A stretch of DNA of 26,586 nt from CAZDGV01 sp964505195 (GCA_964505195.1 CAZDGV010000022.1:1-26586); one strand, 5' to 3'. Counted from the stretch's first letter, positions 16,593 to 23,529 are shown. Numbers and translations: made by a program. Notes: generated from the sequence alone by a model not told the origin.

Positions 16593-16892
16593 TCAGCCCA
16601 GTTTGTTTTGGATGATGCCGGAAAGTTGCTGGGCACTCATCACTCCCGATTGGCGCCAAAGCATTTGTCCCTTGCGGTAGAGCATGAGGGTAGGTACACC
16701 ACTTACCTGATAGGCAGCGGCAGCCTGTGGATTTTTATCTACGTCCACTTTAATAATGCGAAGTGCATCGCCGTGTATTTTTTTCAGTTTCTCCAGTTCG
16801 GGCGCCAGCATTTTGCAGGGGCCGCACCATTCGGCAGAAAAATCTACTAGCACCGGCACTTCATCGTTGAGTAACGTTTGAAAATTCGACAT
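16593..16892 (-). CDS. trxA: Thioredoxin
   Basis: This 99-residue protein is a single thioredoxin domain with no signal peptide, so it acts in the cytosol as a disulfide reductase. The active site is WCGPCK (C23 and C26), and the cis-proline loop SGVPTLMLYRKG is present. DFSAEWCGPCKMLAPELEKL is typical. It follows the small DUF2892 membrane protein gene by 49 bp on the same strand, with no -7 box between them, so the two are probably cotranscribed. The chain is slightly shorter than E. coli thioredoxin. I use trxA for the family; a genome may have several paralogues. Confidence 0.92.
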   Translation of the reverse strand: MSNFQTLLNDEVPVLVDFSAEWCGPCKMLAPELEKLKKIHGDALRIIKVDVDKNPQAAAAYQVSGVPTLMLYRKGQMLWRQSGVMSAQQLSGIIQNKLG

Positions 16893-16927
16893 ATCGTTGA
16901 AAATGTTTTAAAATGTGTTTGTATGCT

Positions 16928-16945
16928 CTAGATGGATCAATCTAG
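16928..16945. other. Small hairpin between the DUF2892 and thioredoxin genes
   Basis: CTAGAT and ATCTAG pair perfectly around a 6-nt loop (16934-16939), overlapping the stop codon of the DUF2892 gene. On the plus strand it is followed by five T, but no plus-strand gene ends here. On the transcribed minus strand there is no U tract, so it may act as an intercistronic processing or stability element, or have no role. Confidence 0.3.
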
Positions 16946-17142
16946 TTTTTGCAGGTTTTCACGCCCAGTAAAGCGTATAACGGACAAAAGCGAAAGAGGG
17001 CAGTGGCGAGTAGTATCACCCCGGCACCCAAAACGACCCATCCCAGCGTTCCGGTAATAGTTTTTGTAAAGAAAAGCACAGCACTAATCAGGGCCACTAC
17101 AATGCGAAAAAGGCGATCCTGGTTTCCGATGTTCTTATTCAT
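16942..17142 (-). CDS. DUF2892 (YgaP-like transmembrane) small protein
   Basis: This 66-residue protein matches the DUF2892 pattern: an N-terminal MNKNIGNQDRLFRIVVALI, two membrane helices (about 11-27 and 33-48), and a C-terminal CPLYALLGVKTCKN with two cysteines. In YgaP this domain is fused to a rhodanese, and stand-alone copies are common beside thioredoxin or sulfur-transfer genes; here a thioredoxin gene follows at 49 bp. The two cysteines might be partners for that thioredoxin, which is inference. Function is unknown. Confidence 0.85.
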   Translation of the reverse strand: MNKNIGNQDRLFRIVVALISAVLFFTKTITGTLGWVVLGAGVILLATALFRFCPLYALLGVKTCKN

Positions 17143-17350
17143 GTTAGATCCGTTTCAAGTAAACAATGATCGACTTCCGGGTTCAATTTTAGCCTGTAAA
17201 TGGGTATAAATAACCCTTCCGTTCGAGGTTTTGCGCCACAAAATTATACCTTGCCCAGCCCTGATTGGGTGATCTTGGTCACCCTGCAAAGCCCATATCT
17301 AGGTTCGGCACTACCGGTCGGGGTAAAACCGTCAGAAAATAAGGGGATTA

Positions 17351-17382
17351 TTTCGCTATGTAGCTGAATTTTCCTACTTTTG
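17351..17382 (+). promoter_or_regulatory. Promoter of the rpmB-rpmG-DUF4295 operon
   Basis: TTTC (17351-17354), a 20-nt spacer and TACTTTTG (17375-17382), an exact TAnnTTTG, form the best complete Bacteroidetes-type promoter before a ribosomal operon here. The -7 box ends 20 nt before the rpmB ATG. Upstream, 17267-17284 holds a perfect 6-bp hairpin (GGGTGA/TCACCC) outside the predicted transcript. Confidence 0.6.
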
Positions 17383-17402
17383 CCCTCCAAATTTTGACGA
17401 TT

Positions 17403-17639
17403 ATGGCAAGAGTATGTCAGGTTACAGGAAAAGTGCCGGTTACAGGTCACCATGTTTCTCACTCAAACATTAAGACCAAGCGCCGCTTTTTGCCCAATTT
17501 GCAAACCAAGCGTTTCTTTCTCGCTGAGGAAGATAAGTGGGTTACGCTGAAAGTTTCTACTGAAGCAATCCGTACCATTAACAAGCGTGGTTTGTACAAT
17601 GTGGTGAAAGAGCTGAGAGCAAGAGGCGAAAAGATCTAA
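17403..17639 (+). CDS. rpmB: Ribosomal protein bL28
   Basis: This 78-residue large-subunit protein starts MARVCQVTGK; an in-frame TTG at 17394 is not used because homologues start at this methionine. NVSHSN-type phrase VSHSNIKTKRRFLPNLQTKRFF and the C-terminal TIRTINKRG region are diagnostic (the window shows AIRTINKRGLYNVVKELR). It is first in an operon with rpmG and the DUF4295 gene, with short gaps of 25 and 20 bp. Confidence 0.96.
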   Translation: MARVCQVTGKVPVTGHHVSHSNIKTKRRFLPNLQTKRFFLAEEDKWVTLKVSTEAIRTINKRGLYNVVKELRARGEKI

Positions 17640-17664
17640 CAATTACATTTAAAAATTATTCACC

Positions 17665-17847
17665 ATGGCAAAGAAAGGAAACAGGGTGCAGGTAATTCTG
17701 GAGTGCACAGAGCACAAAACATCCGGCATGTCGGGCACCAGCCGTTATATCTCTACCAAAAACAAGAAGAACACCCCTGAGCGTTTGGAATTGAAAAAAT
17801 ACAATCCCATTCTCAAGAAGTACACTGTTCACAAAGAAATTAAGTAA
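17665..17847 (+). CDS. rpmG: Ribosomal protein bL33, zinc-free form
   Basis: The 60-residue protein has the L33 pattern MAKKGNRVQVILECTEHK, SRYISTKNKKN, and LELKKYNPILKKYTVHKEIK. Only one cysteine is present, so it lacks the two CxxC pairs of the zinc-binding form and is the C-minus type, which does not depend on zinc. It sits second in the rpmB operon. Confidence 0.96.
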   Translation: MAKKGNRVQVILECTEHKTSGMSGTSRYISTKNKKNTPERLELKKYNPILKKYTVHKEIK

Positions 17848-17867
17848 TACACTGAAAATATTTTGTT

Positions 17868-18041
17868 ATGGCTAAGCAAGCAAAAACAGCGATCAAGACC
17901 AAAGACCAAAAGGCAGCCGCCGAAGCGAAGAACTGGAGCAAAGTGATTAAGGCGGTGCGCAGTCCCAAAACCGGTGCCTATACTTTTAAAGAAGCCATTG
18001 TGCACAAGGATAAGGTGAAAGATTATTTGGCGCAGAAGTAA
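17868..18041 (+). CDS. DUF4295 small ribosome-associated protein (bL38-type)
   Basis: ATG 17868 opens a frame of 57 residues: MAKQAKTAIKTKDQKAAAEA, then NWSKVIKAVRSPKTGAYTF and a Lys-rich end. This is the DUF4295 family, found in Bacteroidetes right after rpmB and rpmG and before ftsY, as here. From memory, structures of the Flavobacterium ribosome identified a phylum-specific large-subunit protein named bL38 of this family; I am not fully certain of that assignment. The protein is strongly basic, as expected for rRNA binding. It is the last gene before a terminator. Confidence 0.88.
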   Translation: MAKQAKTAIKTKDQKAAAEAKNWSKVIKAVRSPKTGAYTFKEAIVHKDKVKDYLAQK

Positions 18042-18062
18042 AATGCTATTTTAAATGATTTT

Positions 18063-18094
18063 AAAAGCTGTTCTCCTCCGGGCGAACGGCTTTT
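18063..18094 (+). terminator. Rho-independent terminator after the ribosomal operon
   Basis: AAAAGCTGTTC (18063-18073) pairs with GAACGGCTTTT (18084-18094) over 11 bp with one U-G wobble and a 10-nt loop. The U run is in the 3' arm and is followed by ATTGTTTTC. It lies 21 nt after the DUF4295 stop and 21 nt before the acetyltransferase start, separating the ribosomal operon from the GNAT-ftsY pair. Confidence 0.8.
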
Positions 18095-18115
18095 ATTGTT
18101 TTCAACCCCCGGCAC

Positions 18116-18649
18116 ATGGAGCATTCCTTTGTGATTAGCAAGGCAGGTACCGAAGCAGCACAGTGTATTTGTACACTTGCGCATGAAACTTTTCGGGAAA
18201 CGTATGGACCGGTTGCACCTGCTGCCAATTTAGAAAAATACATTGCTGCAAATTTTAACGAAGCGCGTATTACACAGGAGCTGCAAGATCCAGGTCACTC
18301 ATATTATATTGCCTATGTGGCAGATCAACCGGTGGGATTCACCAAAATCACGCATCATCAGTCGGCCAAAGGCATGATAAGTGAACATGGCATTAAACTG
18401 GATCGTATTTATGTGGTGAAGGCATATCAGGGACTTTCCATTGGCACCGAGCTAATGAAGAAAGTGTGTGGTGTTGCCAGGGAAGCGCATGCCGATTATA
18501 TTTGGCTGATGGTGTGGCAGAAAAACGAACGCGCCATTCAGTTTTATCAGAAGGCGGGTTTTGTAATTTATGAAACAGACGCCTTTCATTTTGGCGATGA
18601 AGTGCATCAGGATTTTCTGATGAAGCTAGATCTTTATTACGCAAAGTAA
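18116..18649 (+). CDS. GNAT-family N-acetyltransferase
   Basis: This 177-residue cytosolic protein has the GNAT fold: an N-terminal strand-helix unit (HETFRETYGPVAP), the core strand YYIAYVADQPVGFTKI (near residue 62-77), motif A LDRIYVVKAYQGLSIGTELMKKV (about 101-123, with Q-G-x-x-I-G in the acetyl-CoA pyrophosphate loop), and motif B NERAIQFYQKAGFVI (near 143-157). The HETFRETYGP and LxWLxVWQKNxRAxxFY phrases resemble the PaiA polyamine acetyltransferase branch, but the substrate cannot be set from sequence. It lies 16 bp upstream of ftsY and may share its transcript. It interrupts the usual DUF4295-ftsY neighbourhood of Bacteroidetes. Confidence 0.88.
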   Translation: MEHSFVISKAGTEAAQCICTLAHETFRETYGPVAPAANLEKYIAANFNEARITQELQDPGHSYYIAYVADQPVGFTKITHHQSAKGMISEHGIKLDRIYVVKAYQGLSIGTELMKKVCGVAREAHADYIWLMVWQKNERAIQFYQKAGFVIYETDAFHFGDEVHQDFLMKLDLYYAK

Positions 18650-18665
18650 TTCTCATTGATACACT

Positions 18666-19631
18666 ATGGGCTTATTTGACAAACTATTCGGGAAGAAAGA
18701 AAAGGAAGCACTGGATGCCGGATTACAGCAAACCAAAGAAGGTTTCTTGTCGCGCATCGCACGGGCTGTTGCCGGCAAAAGTACAGTAGATGACGAAGTG
18801 CTCGATCAGCTAGAAGCGGCGCTGGTGGGTGCTGATGTAGGCATTGATACCACGGTAAAAATTATTGAGCGCATTGAACAGCGCGTTGCACGCGATAAAT
18901 ACATCGGCAGCTCTGAACTGAATCGTTTGCTGCACGAAGAAATTGCCGAGCTGCTGGTAGATGCTCCGGAAGATTCCCTTTATCAGGGATTTGATTTGCC
19001 GGCAAACAAAAAGCCATTTGTAATGCTGGTAGTAGGAGTGAATGGCGTAGGCAAAACCACCACCATCGGAAAGTTGGCGCATCATTTTAAAGCAGCTGGC
19101 AAATCGGTAATGCTGGGTGCAGCCGATACCTTCCGCGCAGCGGCAGTAGATCAGCTTACCATTTGGAGTGAACGCACCGGCGTACCCATTGTGAAAAAGG
19201 AAATGGGCAGTGATCCCGCTTCAGTTGCTTTTGATGCGGTAAAAAGTGCCGTTGCGAAAGATGTGGATTTGCTCATTATTGATACGGCAGGGCGACTGCA
19301 TACCAAAACGCATTTGATGGAAGAGCTAAGTAAAATCAAAAGGGTCATCCAAAAAGTGATCCCTGATGCACCCCATGAAGTGATGCTGGTGCTGGATGGC
19401 TCAACCGGACAAAACGCGCTGGAGCAGGCAAAGCATTTTACAGCAGCCACCGATGTAACGGGTATGGTGGTAACCAAGCTCGACGGCACTGCCAAAGGGG
19501 GCGTGCTCTTGGCCATTGCGCATCAGTTCCGAATTCCGGTAAAATTTATAGGTGTGGGTGAGCGGATGGAGGATCTGCTGGTGTTCAACAAAAAGGCTTT
19601 TGTGGAGAGCTTGTTTCAGGCGCCTTCTTAA
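18666..19631 (+). CDS. ftsY: Signal recognition particle receptor FtsY
   Basis: FtsY docks the SRP-ribosome complex at the SecYEG translocon by pairing its GTPase with that of Ffh. The 321-residue protein has a short A region (MGLFDKLFGKKEKEA, an amphipathic membrane-binding start), an N domain (about 25-105) and the G domain with GVNGVGKTTT (124-133), DTFRAAAVDQL (154-164), DTAGR (near 213) and TKLDGTAKGG (near 271). The long acidic N-terminal A domain of E. coli FtsY is missing, as is usual in this phylum. A bidirectional terminator follows 27 bp after the stop. Confidence 0.97.
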   Translation: MGLFDKLFGKKEKEALDAGLQQTKEGFLSRIARAVAGKSTVDDEVLDQLEAALVGADVGIDTTVKIIERIEQRVARDKYIGSSELNRLLHEEIAELLVDAPEDSLYQGFDLPANKKPFVMLVVGVNGVGKTTTIGKLAHHFKAAGKSVMLGAADTFRAAAVDQLTIWSERTGVPIVKKEMGSDPASVAFDAVKSAVAKDVDLLIIDTAGRLHTKTHLMEELSKIKRVIQKVIPDAPHEVMLVLDGSTGQNALEQAKHFTAATDVTGMVVTKLDGTAKGGVLLAIAHQFRIPVKFIGVGERMEDLLVFNKKAFVESLFQAPS

Positions 19632-19657
19632 ATCTAGATATTATATAGTAGCATGAA

Positions 19658-19685
19658 AAAAGTCCCGACTTGCGTCAGGACTTTT
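19658..19685. terminator. Bidirectional terminator between ftsY and the H1-like gene
   Basis: A 12-bp stem with a 4-nt loop lies between convergent genes. On the minus strand the arms AAAAGTCCTGAC and GTCGGGACTTTT pair with one U-G wobble around a GCAA tetraloop, followed by more U. On the plus strand the same position is a C-A mismatch, but the stem still forms and ends in TTTTGTTCTTTT. It is therefore stronger for the minus-strand H1-like gene than for ftsY. Confidence 0.82.
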
Positions 19686-19709
19686 GTTCTTTTAGGGTTC
19701 GTGAGAACC

Positions 19710-19981
19710 TTATTTCTTCTTAGCAGCTTTCTTAGCAGCNNNNNNNNNNNNNNNNNNNNNNNNNNNNNNNNNNNNNNNNNNNNNNNNNNNNNNNNNNNNN
19801 NNNNNNNNNNNNNNNNNNNNNNNNNNNNNNNNNNNNNNNCAGCTTTCTTCTTAGGAGCAGCTTTCTTAGCAGCCTTCTTCTTAGGAGCAGCTTTTTTAGC
19901 AGCTTTCTTTTTAGGGGCAGCTTTCTTAGCAGCTTTCTTAGGAGCAGCTTTTTTAGCAGCTTTCTTTTTTGCAGTTGCCAT
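19710..19981 (-). CDS. Ala/Lys/Pro-rich histone H1-like protein, repeats interrupted by an assembly gap
   Basis: The start is ATG 19981 (MATAKKKAAKK), and the real end is the TAA at 19712-19710, read as AAKKAAKKK then stop just beyond the gap. Reading through the 100 N literally shifts the frame and gives a false Arg/Leu tail. The body is repeats of AAPKKKAAKK type, like the C-terminal tail of eukaryotic H1, and would bind DNA or RNA non-specifically; such proteins are widespread in Bacteroidetes and their roles are poorly known. The true missing length must be 2 modulo 3. Joining the flanks through their 4-bp match (CAGC) would give a clean 55-residue frame, but this match is too short to trust, so the repeat number is unknown. 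A strong terminator follows. Confidence 0.8.
19740..19839. other. Assembly gap (100 N) inside the Ala/Lys repeat coding region
   Basis: Exactly 100 N replace part of the H1-like repeat tract. The number is a placeholder: it breaks the reading frame, while both flanks are clean AAKK coding. Near-identical repeats of about 21-30 bp (19840-19975) explain why the assembler stopped here. Confidence 0.9.
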
Positions 19982-20019
19982 TTTTTTTGAATTTAATGGT
20001 TAGTGAATAGAATTTAACG

Positions 20020-20064
20020 GCATAAAAATAGATTATTTTTTGATTCCAAAAAATATTTTTATGC
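20020..20064. other. Long AT-rich hairpin at the end of rpmA
   Basis: GCATAAAAATA (20020-20030) and TATTTTTATGC (20054-20064) are perfect 11-bp inverted repeats, and inside them ATTTTTTG (20035-20042) pairs with CAAAAAAT (20047-20054) around ATTC. Together they form a nearly continuous 18-pair hairpin with a 4-nt bulge. It overlaps the rpmA stop codon and precedes the H1-like gene on the same strand. It could be a terminator or processing site for rplU-rpmA, though there is no clean U tract after it. Confidence 0.5.
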
Positions 20065-20325
20065 GGTAGCTTCTACCGGGGCAACTGAAACGAAAGTTCT
20101 GTTTTCTTTTCCTTTTTTGAATTCTACCATTCCATCAGTAAGTGCAAACAGTGTGAAGTCTCTTCCAACACCTACATTTTTACCGGGATGATATTGTGTA
20201 CCACGCTGACGAACAATGATATTTCCCGCAACAGCAGGCTGTCCGCCATAAATTTTTACACCTAATCTTTTGCTTTGGGAATCGCGACCGTTCTTAACGC
20301 TGCCTTCCCCTTTCTTGTGTGCCAT
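20059..20325 (-). CDS. rpmA: Ribosomal protein bL27
   Basis: The 88-residue protein begins MAHKKGEGSVKNGRDSQSKR and has the L27 signature GNIIVRQRGTQYHPGKNVGVGRD. Its N-terminal tail reaches the peptidyl transferase centre. No Firmicutes-style cleaved N-terminal extension is present. It follows rplU by 42 bp in the usual rplU-rpmA operon. Confidence 0.97.
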   Translation of the reverse strand: MAHKKGEGSVKNGRDSQSKRLGVKIYGGQPAVAGNIIVRQRGTQYHPGKNVGVGRDFTLFALTDGMVEFKKGKENRTFVSVAPVEATA

Positions 20326-20367
20326 GATGAAAAAAATTTCTAGATAATGAATGGGTTGAAGTCCTGC

Positions 20368-20664
20368 TTATGCGATGGATTCAATTTTAATTTGCGTGTA
20401 AAGTGTACGATGACCTCTTTTTTTACGAAAGCCTTTACGGCGTTTCATTTTAAAAGCAATTACGGTCTCGCCTTTTTTCTCACCCAAAATTTCAGCTTTC
20501 ACTTTCGCATTGGGCGTAAGAGAGAGGTTGCCGTTGTTTTCTACCAGCAACACTTCTGAAAATTCCACTTTATCACCGGCGTTCCCTGCAATATGGGGAA
20601 CGAATAGACTTTGTCCTTCCTGCACTTTAAATTGCTGACCGGCTATTTTTACAACTGCTAACAT
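20368..20664 (-). CDS. rplU: Ribosomal protein bL21
   Basis: From ATG 20664 the protein has 98 residues (MLAVVKIAGQQFKVQEG); an upstream TTG at 20673 is not supported by homologues. It contains the L21 end signature KMKRRKGFRKKRGHRTLYTQIKI. It is the first gene of rplU-rpmA, with an exact -7 box upstream. Confidence 0.96.
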   Translation of the reverse strand: MLAVVKIAGQQFKVQEGQSLFVPHIAGNAGDKVEFSEVLLVENNGNLSLTPNAKVKAEILGEKKGETVIAFKMKRRKGFRKKRGHRTLYTQIKIESIA

Positions 20665-20684
20665 AGTATTCAATTATAGGGGTG

Positions 20685-20692
20685 CAAAGGTA
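20685..20692 (-). promoter_or_regulatory. -7 promoter box (TACCTTTG) of rplU-rpmA
   Basis: The minus strand has TACCTTTG, an exact TAnnTTTG match, ending 20 nt before the rplU ATG. No consensus TTTG is found at the -33 position. The short leader leaves little room for an L21 or L20-type autoregulatory RNA. Confidence 0.5.
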
Positions 20693-20820
20693 TGGATTCC
20701 GCACGGAAATTCATCACAACCCGCTAAAAATATTTGCTTACCCGCCTCAGCGGAAAAGGGCTGAAAACAAGATTATCAACATTTTATCAGTATCCCTTCC
20801 AAAACCAGCGTTTTTTGAAG

Positions 20821-20828
20821 TAGGTTTG
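20821..20828 (+). promoter_or_regulatory. -7 promoter box (TAGGTTTG) of the GH3-family gene
   Basis: TAGGTTTG matches TAnnTTTG exactly and ends 21 nt before ATG 20850. It supports this ATG over the longer upstream open frame, which would start before the promoter. A -33 element is not evident. Confidence 0.45.
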
Positions 20829-20849
20829 CCCTCCTTACTTTACAGGCGT

Positions 20850-22349
20850 ATGAAGTTTAAGTCCATCCTGGCGAAGCCCTTTGCGGGATATGTTTACAAG
20901 CAAATACGCCGTGGTATGCAAACGGCGCTCGACGACCAGTCGCAAATCCTCAAATCCCTCCTCAAAACCGGCTCAAAAACTGTTTTTGGCAAGGATCATC
21001 GCCTCGAGCAGGTGCAGGACTATGCTGCTTTTCGGGAGGCGGTGCCGCTGCGCGATTATGAGGGCCTCCAGGGTTATATCAATCAAATTAAGGCAGGTAA
21101 GCACAATGTATTATGGAAGGGCTTGCCCATCTATTTTGCAAAAACCAGTGGTACCACCAGCGGGGCAAAATACATCCCCATTACCCGGGAATCGATTCCC
21201 AATCATATCAACACCGCACGCAATGCGCTGCTTTACTATATGGCCAGCAGTGGCAATTCGGCTTTTGCCGATGGAAAAATGATTTTCCTTTCTGGCTCGC
21301 CTGAACTGGAAAGGGTAGGCGGTATACCCACCGGTCGCTTAAGCGGTATTGTAAACCATCATGTGCCGGGTTATCTGCGTCGCAATCAGCTTCCTTCCTT
21401 TGAAACCAATTGTATAGATGCATGGGAGGAAAAGCTCGATAAAATTGTTGCTGAAACCATCCGGGAAAATATGACGCTCATATCGGGCATTCCACCCTGG
21501 ATGCAGATGTATTTCGACCGGTTACAGCAGCAAAGCGGTAAAACCATCACCGAGCTGTTCCCCGAGCTTTCTGTTATCGTTCACGGGGGAGTGAACTTTC
21601 AGCCCTATAAATCGCGCTTGTTCGAAAGTCTTGGAAAGCCCGTCCACGCGATTGAAACCTTTCCTGCATCAGAAGGATTTTTTGCCTTTCAGGATGCGGC
21701 TGAGGAAGATGGACTACTACTTAATACCAACTCAGGCATCTTTTTTGAATTTGTTCCCGCATCAGAAATTTTTGATGCTAATCCCACCCGGCTTCGTTTG
21801 CATGAAGTGGAGCTGGGTGTGAATTATGCCCTGATCATCAACAGCAATGCCGGCCTGTGGGGATATAATATAGGAGATACGGTAAGGTTTGTTTCCTTGC
21901 AGCCCTACCGCATTGTGGTAACAGGACGCATCAAGCATTTTATTTCAGCTTTTGGCGAACATGTTATTGGTGAGGAAGTGGAGTGGAGTTTGCTGCAGGC
22001 GGCAGAAGCCATGAAACTCAAGATCACCGAATTTACCGTTGCGCCGCTGATCAGTCAGCAGGAAGGTGCCAGTCGCCACGAATGGTTCATTGAATTTGAA
22101 ACAAAGCCAGCATCAATACAGGCACTGGAGGCAGCAGTAGATGCCAATTTGCGCAAAAAGAATATTTACTATAACGATCTGATCACCGGGAACATATTAC
22201 AGCCGCTGCGCATTACGCCGGTACGGAAAAACGGTTTCATCGATTTTATGCGTGCGGAAGGCAAGCTGGGCGGACAAAACAAAGTTCCCAGGCTGAGCAA
22301 CGACAGAAAAATTGCAGATGCATTGCAACCTTTTCTCTTAAAAGATTAG
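20850..22349 (+). CDS. GH3 auxin-responsive-promoter-family acyl-adenylating enzyme
   Basis: The 499-residue protein belongs to the GH3 branch of the ANL acyl-adenylating superfamily; plant GH3 enzymes conjugate amino acids to auxin or jasmonate. Evidence: the ATP-binding loop KTSGTTSGAKYIPIT (98-112), VHGGVNFQPY, the adenine-region phrase ETFPASEGFFAFQD, YNIGDTVRFVS, and the hinge TGRIKHFISAFGEHVIGEEVE near residue 370. Bacteroidetes carry this family widely, but its substrates are not known to me; an acid-amine ligase is the family expectation. No carrier protein or biosynthetic gene cluster is adjacent. The start at 20850 is chosen over an earlier in-frame GTG/TTG because the upstream stretch has no conserved character and overlaps the rplU promoter. 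The gene ends in a TAG that is part of the dxr promoter. Confidence 0.9.
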   Translation: MKFKSILAKPFAGYVYKQIRRGMQTALDDQSQILKSLLKTGSKTVFGKDHRLEQVQDYAAFREAVPLRDYEGLQGYINQIKAGKHNVLWKGLPIYFAKTSGTTSGAKYIPITRESIPNHINTARNALLYYMASSGNSAFADGKMIFLSGSPELERVGGIPTGRLSGIVNHHVPGYLRRNQLPSFETNCIDAWEEKLDKIVAETIRENMTLISGIPPWMQMYFDRLQQQSGKTITELFPELSVIVHGGVNFQPYKSRLFESLGKPVHAIETFPASEGFFAFQDAAEEDGLLLNTNSGIFFEFVPASEIFDANPTRLRLHEVELGVNYALIINSNAGLWGYNIGDTVRFVSLQPYRIVVTGRIKHFISAFGEHVIGEEVEWSLLQAAEAMKLKITEFTVAPLISQQEGASRHEWFIEFETKPASIQALEAAVDANLRKKNIYYNDLITGNILQPLRITPVRKNGFIDFMRAEGKLGGQNKVPRLSNDRKIADALQPFLLKD

Positions 22350-22354
22350 ATTTG
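22322..22354 (+). promoter_or_regulatory. Promoter of dxr, overlapping the end of the GH3-family gene
   Basis: ATTG (22322-22325), a 21-nt spacer and TAGATTTG (22347-22354), an exact TAnnTTTG, lie 20 nt before the dxr ATG. The TAG stop codon of the upstream gene forms the first three bases of the -7 box. Confidence 0.6.
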
Positions 22355-22374
22355 AATTTCCCAGACAAGCAATC

Positions 22375-23529
22375 ATGAAAAAACGCATCGCCCTTTTTGG
22401 ATCTACCGGCTCTATCGGCACGCAGGCATTGGATGTTATTGCCGCTAATCCCGATTTGTTTGAAGTAGAAATCCTCACTGCACATACCAACGAAAACCTG
22501 CTCATCGAGCAGGCCCTGCGCTTTCAGCCCAATGCTGTGGTAATTGTGGATGAAAAAAAATATCCGCAGGTGAAGTCAGCGCTTTCGGCAACGCATGTAA
22601 AAGTATTTACCGGCGAAAATTCATTGGAGGAAGTAGCCGCATTTGATACCTACGATATGATGCTTGCGGCCATTGTAGGCTTTGCGGGTTTGCGCCCTAC
22701 ACTCAAAGCCATCGAGCATGGCAAAGTGGTTGCACTGGCCAACAAAGAAACGCTGGTAGTAGCAGGTGATATCGTAATGCAGAAAGCGGTAGAAAAGCGT
22801 GTGCCTATTATTCCGGTAGATAGCGAGCATTCTGCCATATTTCAGTGTTTGGTGGGAGAGGCACGCAACCCCATCGAAAAAATAATTCTCACCGCCAGCG
22901 GTGGACCTTTTCGTGGACGCAAACCAAATTTTTTGGTCAACGTAAAACGCGATCATGCCCTGCAGCATCCCAACTGGAGCATGGGTGCAAAAATTACCAT
23001 CGACTCGGCCACGCTCATGAACAAGGGTTTGGAAATGATTGAAGCACGCTGGCTGTTCAATTTGGCGCCCGATCAAATACAGGTAATCGTACACCCGCAA
23101 AGCATCATCCACAGTATGGTGCAGTTTCAGGATGGAAGCATCAAAGCACAAATGGGTTTGCCCGATATGAAATTACCCATTCAGTATGCGATGGCATTTC
23201 CACAACGCATCACCAACAACTTTCCGCGCTACGATTTTAAATCGGTGCATACCCTCAACTTCGAAGAACCTGATTTGAAAACATTCCGCAATCTGGCACT
23301 TGCCATCGATGCAATGCATAAAGGAGGCAATATGCCTTGTGTGCTCAACGCTGCCAACGAAATTGCCGTTTGGGCATTCTTGCGCAATCGCATTGGCTTT
23401 TTAGATATGACGGATGTAATTGAAAAAACGATGCAGCAGGTGCCCTTTATTGAAACGCCTTCGCTGCAAGACTATTTTGACAGCGATGCTGAGGCACGTA
23501 ATTTTGCAGCTTCATTTATTCAGCTTTAA
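22375..23529 (+). CDS. dxr: 1-deoxy-D-xylulose 5-phosphate reductoisomerase
   Basis: Dxr converts DXP to 2-C-methyl-D-erythritol 4-phosphate with NADPH, the committed step of the MEP isoprenoid pathway. The 384-residue protein has the NADPH loop GSTGSIGTQALDVI (9-22), LANKETLV (121-128), the metal and substrate residues D149 and E151 in PVDSEHSAIFQ, the catalytic-loop region TASGGPFRG, and the second acidic site MNKGLEMIEARWLF. All key residues are present. It is the fosmidomycin target. It precedes rseP by 30 bp; the dxr-rseP neighbourhood is widespread among bacteria. Confidence 0.97.
   Translation: MKKRIALFGSTGSIGTQALDVIAANPDLFEVEILTAHTNENLLIEQALRFQPNAVVIVDEKKYPQVKSALSATHVKVFTGENSLEEVAAFDTYDMMLAAIVGFAGLRPTLKAIEHGKVVALANKETLVVAGDIVMQKAVEKRVPIIPVDSEHSAIFQCLVGEARNPIEKIILTASGGPFRGRKPNFLVNVKRDHALQHPNWSMGAKITIDSATLMNKGLEMIEARWLFNLAPDQIQVIVHPQSIIHSMVQFQDGSIKAQMGLPDMKLPIQYAMAFPQRITNNFPRYDFKSVHTLNFEEPDLKTFRNLALAIDAMHKGGNMPCVLNAANEIAVWAFLRNRIGFLDMTDVIEKTMQQVPFIETPSLQDYFDSDAEARNFAASFIQL

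Noticed and set aside
17244..17462. Minus-strand open frame of 72 codons upstream of and overlapping rpmB
   Set aside because: It overlaps rpmB antisense and crosses its promoter; composition is not protein-like. A transcript from here was left as a possibility only in the structured-block finding.
19634..19709. Arg/Leu-rich tail of the H1-like protein
   Set aside because: Produced by an arbitrary 100-N placeholder that shifts frame; the tail passes through a strong terminator hairpin, and the AAKK frame ends cleanly at 19710.
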